From: CAZMCT01 sp964564785
GTDB taxonomy: Bacteria > Planctomycetota > Phycisphaerae > UBA1845 > Fen-1342
DNA: 10,064 nucleotides
Direction: 5' to 3'
Assembly (NCBI GenBank): GCA_964564785.1
Contig: CAZMCT010000131.1
Span: 1-10,064, forward strand
Shown here: piece after piece, positions 5,607 to 10,064 of the stretch
Position numbering within the stretch: the stretch's first letter is position 1
Layout of the letters: the number at the start of each line of letters is the position of its first letter
Position numbers and translations under genes: made by a program
Notes under the pieces: model-generated
What the model was told of the DNA's origin: nothing
The model's database searches: none
The model's input: only the letters and a program-made list of their open reading frames with translations

Positions 5607-8567
5607 CTAATCCAACCCGAACAGCTCGGTCAACAACAGGTCCGCGTCCTGAACACCGATCGCCGACAGGCCGTACGGCGACGCCAAGTCAGCCTCGGTG
5701 AATACCAACCCTGCGTTGTCAACCTCGCTCGCGCTTGAGGTCATGATGTCGTCGATCTCACCCGCCGGCTGAGTCGTCTCACGCAGCCCCGACAGCAGAC
5801 CGACGTGATGCACGACCGCGTTGCCGATGTATAGCCCGAGCTGCCCGGCCGCCACGCCCGGGAAATCCTCGACGAGCTGCGAGACCGAGATCACCGCCCG
5901 GCCTTGGAGGGTCGTGTTCCGCGGGTCGATGTAGTTCGTCAACCCGTAGAATTGCAAATCGTCCACGTCGGAGAAGCCGTCATTATTGCGGTCCGGAATA
6001 TCGGCCAGGAGCATCGCGCCGCTGATGTCGAAGTAGATGGTCAGCCGCGGCGTGATCGAGCTGTCCGGTGCTTCGCGCGACACCGTGACCGCGTAGGGGC
6101 CCAGCAGGTCCTCGACCCGGGCCTCGATCGCCGACTTCAGCGCCTCAGGGTCGTACCCACCGTACTCCGGTTCCTCGATCAGGTCGAACGGCAGCAGCGA
6201 GAACCCCGTGGACCCCGCGACCGTCAGGTCCGTGACGGTCGTTTCGTTGAAGTTCAGCCACACGTACTGTGCCCGCGGCGCGCTGTCGTCGGCAAACGCC
6301 CGCTCGATCCGCACGTGGAGGCTGGGCACCGGCGACGAGCCCCGCGCGTCCGACACGATGAAGTAGCTGTTGCTGTCGTGCCCGATGATCATTTTCGACG
6401 CGCTGCTGAACAGCGCCTCGCCATCCAGATACCACGCGTACAGCCGTTGGGCGCTGTCCAGGACCGTCAGGCTGTAGTCCTCCTGGAAATACGCCTTCCC
6501 GTATCCCGGCAGCGTCACGAGGCTCAGGTGCAACCGATCACCCAAGTCGAGCGGACCGAGGTCGAAGATCTGCCGCGTGCTCGAGTACGGCAGGATCACG
6601 TACGCCTCCGAGTCACGCAGCGGAATCACCGGCGGCGGCGCTTCGTCTGTGATGTCGGTCGCGAACTCGGGCAGCACGTTCACCACCGCCCGCGCGTAAT
6701 CACGCGTGGGGCCCGTCTGGTTCGTGTCGATCTCCGCCCACAGGTAGTACGCCCGGCCTTCCGACCCGCTCGGCACCTCGCTCAGGTCCAGCGCCACCGG
6801 AACCGACAGGTTCAGGTCGTTCCCGCTCGACGGGTCGGTGTCCAACTGAATGTCGTTCCGCGCGGCCACCGCGACGCTCAACGTCCGACCATCGGGGGCG
6901 AACGCCACGGACGTGATCGGCGACTGGCAGGGCTCCAGCGTGCGCACCTCGGCACCCGTGCTGACGTTCCAGACCCGCGCCGTATCGTCCGCACTGCCGC
7001 TGGCGATCGTCACGCCGTCGGGAGCGAACGCGACCGCGTTCACGTCGCCTTCATGCCCACCCCAGGTGCGAACCTCGGCCCCCGTCCGCGCGTCCCAAAG
7101 CTTGATCGTGTCGTCGGCGCTGCCGGTCAGCACCTCGCTGCCCGTCGGCGAAAAGGCCACCGCCAGGACGGCGTCGGCATGGCCCGCCACGAGCACGCCG
7201 TTCGCCACCGGCGCAAATTCTTGCAGCAGTGAGCCGTCGGTCGTGTCCCACAGCCGCGCCGTCGCGTCCTCCGCCCCCGTCAGCGCCACCTCCGGGTCCA
7301 CCGGCGAAAACGCAACCGCCAGCACGGCCGCACCATTGTGGTCGATTCGCAGCCGCTCGCTGCGGTCGGCCGCGTTCCAAACGATCGCAAGGCCCGAACT
7401 GTCGCCCGTCATCACCCGCGACCCGTCGGACGAAACCGCCACCGCGCTGACTGCGACGTCGTGGCCGACGAACGAGCCCAGGATCGTGTCGCTGCCCGTC
7501 TCCCGCTCCACGACCGAGCCGTCCTCATACGTCACGATGAAGCTCTGCCCGTCCGGCATGAAGGCGACGTCCGTCACGGCCGCGCCCGCCCCCTGATAGC
7601 GCCTCACGAGCGCACCGGAGATCCAGTCGTACAGCCGCACGTAGCCGTCATCGCTGCCGACCAGCAACGTCTCACCGTCCGGAGCGAACACCGCGACCCC
7701 GATCGGCTCGCTCGGGCCCTGCAACCGGTTCACCTCGGATCCGTTGCTGGTCGCGTAGAGCGCTACCAACGTGTCGCACGCATCCCGATCCCCGTCTAAA
7801 CCGACCCGGACCGTCCGCGGCACGCCCGGCTCGGACTCGTACACCGCGTACACCCACAGCGGCGAATCCTTCGACACCACGATGTTCTCGACCGAGTCCG
7901 GCGGCGTTCGGATCTCGATCTCCGGCCGCGGGATGCCCACCTCGATGATCCGCTGCGCCCTGCCCGTCACCCCGACGGCGTCGGTCACCGTGAGCTGCAC
8001 CCGATACGTCCCGGCGGTCCCGTAGGTGTGGTTCACTGTCGCCAGGACCTCCTGCGAGCCGTCTCCGAAGTCCCACCGAAACCGCAAGTTGTTCGGATCA
8101 TCGTCGTCCGGGTCGTAGGACGCCGAACCGTCGAACGCGAACGTAGCCGGTGCCGACTCGGCGGATGTTCGGTCCACGTCGATGATCACCACGGGCCGTT
8201 CGGTCACGCTGATGACCGTGGACTTGCTCGACGAGAGTCCGCCATCGTCCGTGAGAGTCAAACGCACGGTGTACACGCCGGGCTCCGTGTACACGTTCGT
8301 GGGCGAGATCTCTTGACTGGTCGTACCGTCCCCGAAGTCCCATCGTCGGGTGACGATCACCCCGTCGTCGGAGCTGCCCGACGAGCTGAATTGCACCGTG
8401 AGCGGCGCGACGCCTCGCGAATTATCGACCGTCAACACGACCGTCGGCGGGAGGTTCGCCAGCCCGCCGCCGCCGCCGCCCCCCTCGCCCGGCAGGCACC
8501 CCAGCGGTGCTGTCTGGGCCAGCATAATTCCGGACAGCACGGCCGACGCACAGATTCCGCATCGCAT
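5607..8567 (-). CDS. Large secreted protein, probable lipoprotein: two PKD domains, seven-bladed WD40 propeller, degenerate metalloprotease-like C-terminus
   Basis: A 986-residue exported protein. The signal region MRCGICASAVLSGIMLAQ ends in TAPLGC (Cys24), an imperfect lipobox, followed by a poly-Gly linker (residues 29-35). Two PKD domains (about 41-123 and 125-208) each carry WDFGDG. Residues about 285-575 hold seven WD40-like blades with SPDG-type turns (APDG, SPTG) and SADDT..W repeats; blades 5 and 6 are the most alike and the seventh is worn. Sequences on either side of the propeller look like halves of one Ig-like domain. Near residues 857-868 DRNNDGFSDVDD resembles a calcium-binding loop. 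Residues 805-945 resemble secreted metzincin-like peptidases, but HHVGLLSGLRE (920-930) replaces HExGHxLGLxH, so zinc binding is lost. ATG 8565-8567 is chosen because GAGGAG lies 6 nt upstream. Likely a surface scaffold; partner unknown. Confidence 0.93.
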   Translation of the reverse strand: MRCGICASAVLSGIMLAQTAPLGCLPGEGGGGGGGLANLPPTVVLTVDNSRGVAPLTVQFSSSGSSDDGVIVTRRWDFGDGTTSQEISPTNVYTEPGVYTVRLTLTDDGGLSSSKSTVISVTERPVVIIDVDRTSAESAPATFAFDGSASYDPDDDDPNNLRFRWDFGDGSQEVLATVNHTYGTAGTYRVQLTVTDAVGVTGRAQRIIEVGIPRPEIEIRTPPDSVENIVVSKDSPLWVYAVYESEPGVPRTVRVGLDGDRDACDTLVALYATSNGSEVNRLQGPSEPIGVAVFAPDGETLLVGSDDGYVRLYDWISGALVRRYQGAGAAVTDVAFMPDGQSFIVTYEDGSVVERETGSDTILGSFVGHDVAVSAVAVSSDGSRVMTGDSSGLAIVWNAADRSERLRIDHNGAAVLAVAFSPVDPEVALTGAEDATARLWDTTDGSLLQEFAPVANGVLVAGHADAVLAVAFSPTGSEVLTGSADDTIKLWDARTGAEVRTWGGHEGDVNAVAFAPDGVTIASGSADDTARVWNVSTGAEVRTLEPCQSPITSVAFAPDGRTLSVAVAARNDIQLDTDPSSGNDLNLSVPVALDLSEVPSGSEGRAYYLWAEIDTNQTGPTRDYARAVVNVLPEFATDITDEAPPPVIPLRDSEAYVILPYSSTRQIFDLGPLDLGDRLHLSLVTLPGYGKAYFQEDYSLTVLDSAQRLYAWYLDGEALFSSASKMIIGHDSNSYFIVSDARGSSPVPSLHVRIERAFADDSAPRAQYVWLNFNETTVTDLTVAGSTGFSLLPFDLIEEPEYGGYDPEALKSAIEARVEDLLGPYAVTVSREAPDSSITPRLTIYFDISGAMLLADIPDRNNDGFSDVDDLQFYGLTNYIDPRNTTLQGRAVISVSQLVEDFPGVAAGQLGLYIGNAVVHHVGLLSGLRETTQPAGEIDDIMTSSASEVDNAGLVFTEADLASPYGLSAIGVQDADLLLTELFGLD

Positions 8568-8610
8568 CGGGGACTCCTCGGGAGTGCAATTATCAACCAG
8601 TACCCGGGTA

Positions 8611-8639
8611 AGTATGCGGTCGACAAGGAGTCGTATCAA
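8611..8639 (-). promoter_or_regulatory. Predicted promoter of the PKD/WD40 lipoprotein gene
   Basis: On the minus strand TTGATA (complement of 8634-8639) and CATACT (complement of 8611-8616) are 17 bp apart, an almost ideal arrangement. The predicted start near 8604 gives a leader of about 37 nt containing GAGGAG before the ATG. It lies back to back with the TATAAT of the CAP gene. Confidence 0.6.
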
Positions 8640-8657
8640 GTGGCCGCCCACCGGGGG

Positions 8658-8663
8658 TATAAT
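8658..8663 (+). promoter_or_regulatory. Perfect TATAAT -10 box directly before the CAP lipoprotein start
   Basis: TATAAT at 8658-8663 is an exact consensus -10. Transcription would be expected to begin around 8668-8671, exactly where ATGATG lies, so the mRNA may have no leader. No convincing -35 element is seen at 16-18 bp upstream (about 8635-8641). The alternative is that the ATG at 8662, which overlaps the box, is the start and the GGGGG before it is a ribosome site. Confidence 0.5.
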
Positions 8664-8667
8664 GGGC

Positions 8668-9444
8668 ATGATGCTTCACGATCCTCAGAGGTCCGCTTTC
8701 GTTGTACAGCCCCGCGGGGTGCCGATCCTCGCCGGGCTCCTCTGGCTGGCGCTGACCGGCGGCTGCCCCTTCCCGGCTGCTCCCGAGGACGTCACCGCCC
8801 CCCCCGGCCGTGTGGGTTTCGAGCCCAGTCGCTCCGACCCCGTCGGCCCGCCGGCCAGTGACAGTGACGGCGACGTCGGCGAGACGAGCACCGGCGGGGA
8901 GTTGCCGACGGCGGCAGTCGGCGGCACTCCGTCCGATCCGCAGCCCAACCCGGACGATCTGACGGTCGAGTTTCCCGGCTGCGAAGACCCGGTCGAGGGC
9001 CAGCTTTGGAAGGATGAAGTTCTCCAACTCGTGAACCGCGAGCGCGCCGCGCGCGGCGTCGCTCCCGTCGTGTGGAACGACACGCTTGCCGCTCAGGCCG
9101 CGGAATACGCGTGCGAGCTCATCTTCTACGACTTCTTCGACCACGTGAACCCCGTCAACGGCAGCACGCTGGCCACGCGCACCGCCGATTTCGGCTATCC
9201 GTACTGGATCGTCGGCGAAAACCTCGCCGCCGGACAACGGACCCCGACCGAAGTCGTCGCCGACTGGATGAACAGCCCCTGCCACCGCCAGAACGTGCTC
9301 AACCCGGCGTTCACCGAGCTCGGCGTCGGCGTTCGCGCCGGCGGCGATTACGGCCTCTACTGGGTGCAGGAGTTCGGGCGGCCGATCGAGCTGGGTGATC
9401 CCGGCCCGCCCTTCCACGACCCCGAGTGCGACCACGACGACTAG
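8668..9444 (+). CDS. CAP/SCP-domain (CAP superfamily, SCP/PR-1-like) lipoprotein
   Basis: A predicted exported protein of about 258 residues. The signal GVPILAGLLWLALTGGC suggests a lipid-anchored Cys33. A Pro/Ser/Asp-rich linker (about 34-110) leads to a CAP domain (about 115-245) that starts with LVNRERAARGVAPVVWNDTLAAQA. The conserved CAP cavity residues are present: His159 in FFDHVNP, Glu184 in VGENLAAG, and His206 in SPCHRQNVL, followed by GVGV and YWVQEFG. The usual Gly before HR is Cys205, which may form a disulfide with the Cys in YACEL; two further cysteines flank the domain. Bacterial CAP proteins are secreted, and their activity is mostly unknown. The start is uncertain: in-frame ATGs at 8662, 8668 and 8671 are possible, and the TATAAT box favours 8668 or 8671. 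Divergent to the PKD/WD40 gene, with which it may share regulation. Confidence 0.92.
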   Translation: MMLHDPQRSAFVVQPRGVPILAGLLWLALTGGCPFPAAPEDVTAPPGRVGFEPSRSDPVGPPASDSDGDVGETSTGGELPTAAVGGTPSDPQPNPDDLTVEFPGCEDPVEGQLWKDEVLQLVNRERAARGVAPVVWNDTLAAQAAEYACELIFYDFFDHVNPVNGSTLATRTADFGYPYWIVGENLAAGQRTPTEVVADWMNSPCHRQNVLNPAFTELGVGVRAGGDYGLYWVQEFGRPIELGDPGPPFHDPECDHDD

Positions 9445-9486
9445 CCACGCCCCCGGTCCTCCCTGATTACCGTCGCCGAGCTGCAC

Positions 9487-9515
9487 GCGGCCGCGGCACG
9501 CGCCGCCGCGGCCGC
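9487..9515 (+). terminator. Perfect 10-bp GC hairpin after the CAP gene
   Basis: GCGGCCGCGG (9487-9496) and CCGCGGCCGC (9506-9515) are exact complements with a 9-nt loop, 42 nt after the CAP stop codon. A T-tract is missing, so it may stabilise the 3' end or act as a non-canonical terminator. Confidence 0.5.
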
Positions 9516-9649
9516 ACCGCACGTCCGATCGGATCGCGGCCGATAACCGCACCCCCTCCGATGTTTGCGGAACTTTGCCCGGCGACCCGGCTGCGAACCC
9601 ACCCGCGCACCCGCGGGCCGCGTCCGCGCCTGCCGGCCGCTGGCCGTGG

Positions 9650-9678
9650 TTGACCCGCCTTGAACGCGTGCGTACGAC
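9650..9678 (+). promoter_or_regulatory. Possible promoter for the small ORF and arfB
   Basis: TTGACC (9650-9655) and TACGAC (9673-9678) are 17 bp apart. The -35 is good; the -10 is weak, matching only three consensus positions. Predicted transcription would begin near 9685, about 60 nt before the small ORF. Confidence 0.35.
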
Positions 9679-9745
9679 TAGGTGCGGCGACGGGCTGCCA
9701 CCCCGCATCCCTGTCGCCCGCAAGGCCTGTGGAGGCGGAAAGACA

Positions 9746-9820
9746 ATGCGCTCCTTCTGGACAGCGCAGCGAATTCGCATTGCGATCTACTTCGCGGCCG
9801 CGTACCTGGCGCTCTGCTGA
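9746..9820 (+). CDS. Possible 24-residue hydrophobic small protein
   Basis: A short frame from ATG 9746 to TGA 9818-9820. It is preceded by GGAGG (9731-9735) and GGAAAG, a strong purine-rich ribosome site at a reasonable distance. The peptide starts MRSFWTAQRIR, with three arginines and one aromatic pair, then runs into about 13 mostly hydrophobic residues (IAIYFAAAYLALC), so it could be a short membrane peptide. I do not recognise a family. It ends 27 nt before the arfB start and may be a leader peptide or a small membrane protein. The frame extends upstream to 9575, but that extension is Pro/Arg-rich and unlikely to be coding. It may also be chance. Confidence 0.4.
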   Translation: MRSFWTAQRIRIAIYFAAAYLALC

Positions 9821-9847
9821 TGGCGCCCGGCGGCCGGGAGGTGCGCC

Positions 9848-10064
9848 GTGCGGTTGAAGATCGCCGACCTGGCGCCGTGGATCGAATTGCAGTTTGATCC
9901 GGCGAGCGGCCCCGGGGGACAGAACGTCAACAAGGTCTCGACGCGCGCCACGCTCCTGCTCGACTTCGGCGCGTGCCCCCGCTTCTCGGCCGCCCACCGC
10001 GAGCGGATCGCCGCCCACTGCGCGCGGCGGCTCAGCCGCGACGGGCGGTTGCGCGTGGTCGCCC
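9848..10064 (+). CDS. arfB: ArfB/YaeJ-type peptidyl-tRNA hydrolase (RF-1 domain), start only, cut by window edge
   Basis: ArfB rescues ribosomes stalled on broken mRNA by hydrolysing peptidyl-tRNA. The visible 72 codons contain the catalytic loop SGPGGQNVNKVSTRATL (GGQ near residue 25), a near-identical match to ArfB/YaeJ and distinct from full RF1/RF2, since the motif sits right at the N-terminus. The RF-1-like region continues with LLLDFGACPRFSAAHRERI and a basic stretch before the window ends; the basic C-terminal tail that binds the mRNA channel is not visible. GTG at 9848-9850 is chosen because GGAGG (9837-9841) lies 6 nt upstream and the protein begins at the normal family position. The GTG start and the small ORF just before it suggest a two-gene transcript. 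Identification by the motif is secure; whether it is functional depends on the unseen C-terminus. Confidence 0.93.
   Translation, partial: MRLKIADLAPWIELQFDPASGPGGQNVNKVSTRATLLLDFGACPRFSAAHRERIAAHCARRLSRDGRLRVVA

Larger units (their letters stand above)
9445..9745 (+). other. Non-coding stretch of about 300 bases between the CAP gene and the small ORF
   Basis: No gene-like frame is convincing here. It holds the GC hairpin at 9487-9515, a 10-bp palindrome TCCGATCGGA at 9524-9533, and a possible promoter at 9650-9678. Frames that run through it are arginine/proline-rich and look like GC-driven artefacts. I see no tRNA or recognisable small RNA. Confidence 0.6.

Noticed and set aside
5904..7232. 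A 442-codon open frame on the plus strand opposite the WD40 protein
   Set aside because: Same Arg/Val/His-rich antisense composition; the minus strand has clear PKD and WD40 repeats.
8464..8483. A run of CCG repeats resembling a microsatellite
   Set aside because: It encodes the poly-Gly linker after the predicted lipid-anchored Cys. Length variation is possible, but nothing else suggests a phase-variable switch, since triplet changes keep the frame.
9524..9533. A 10-bp palindrome TCCGATCGGA as a regulator site
   Set aside because: A short palindrome of this kind is expected by chance in GC-rich DNA, and no nearby gene or second copy supports it.
8593..9780. A 395-codon minus-strand frame opposite the CAP lipoprotein
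   Set aside because: Low-complexity antisense frame; the plus strand carries an unmistakable CAP domain.
1..10064. tRNA, rRNA, CRISPR arrays, insertion sequences, phage genes or toxin-antitoxin pairs
   Set aside because: None seen: no regularly spaced direct repeats, transposase motifs, or terminal inverted repeats, and base composition appears uniform across the window.

Overview
The window is GC-rich (I estimate two thirds or more by eye) and looks like a chromosomal segment of a free-living bacterium. Planctomycetota is my best guess, possibly a Phycisphaerae-like lineage. The grounds are a small regulatory-type PTS cluster next to hpf and a DUF2344 gene, large secreted proteins built from PKD, WD40 and degenerate peptidase modules, and the lipoprotein content. 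This is inference; no rRNA or other phylogenetic marker is present.

Region 1 (1-4230, minus strand) reads as one operon in the order hpf, PTS EIIA (PtsN type), HPr, enzyme I, DUF2344 protein, then a basic proline-rich protein that runs off the left edge. A good promoter (TTGACG, 18 bp, TACATT) lies before hpf, and the start of the mRNA can fold into a stem-loop. No sugar permease (EIIB/EIIC) is visible, so the PTS proteins probably form a regulatory phosphorelay (EI to HPr to EIIA) coupled with ribosome hibernation, like the proteobacterial rpoN-hpf-ptsN-ptsO cluster but with EI included and without rpoN in view.

Region 2 (4303-5473, minus strand) is a LacI-family regulator with its own promoter and a strong intrinsic terminator that separates it from the hpf operon.

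Region 3 (5548-9515) is a divergent pair of predicted lipoproteins. The minus-strand gene encodes a 986-residue protein with two PKD domains, a seven-bladed WD40 propeller and a C-terminal domain resembling a metzincin-type metalloprotease that has lost its zinc site. The plus-strand gene encodes a CAP/SCP-domain lipoprotein whose TATAAT box lies so close to the ATG that a leaderless mRNA is likely. A 10-bp GC hairpin follows it.

Region 4 (9445-10064, plus strand) is a roughly 300-base non-coding stretch, a possible 24-codon hydrophobic peptide gene, and the start of an ArfB/YaeJ-type ribosome-rescue hydrolase (GGQ motif) cut by the right edge.

The most unusual items are the pseudo-metalloprotease lipoprotein with a WD40 propeller apparently inserted in an Ig-like domain, the hairpin at the enzyme I start, the leaderless CAP gene, and the small peptide before arfB.
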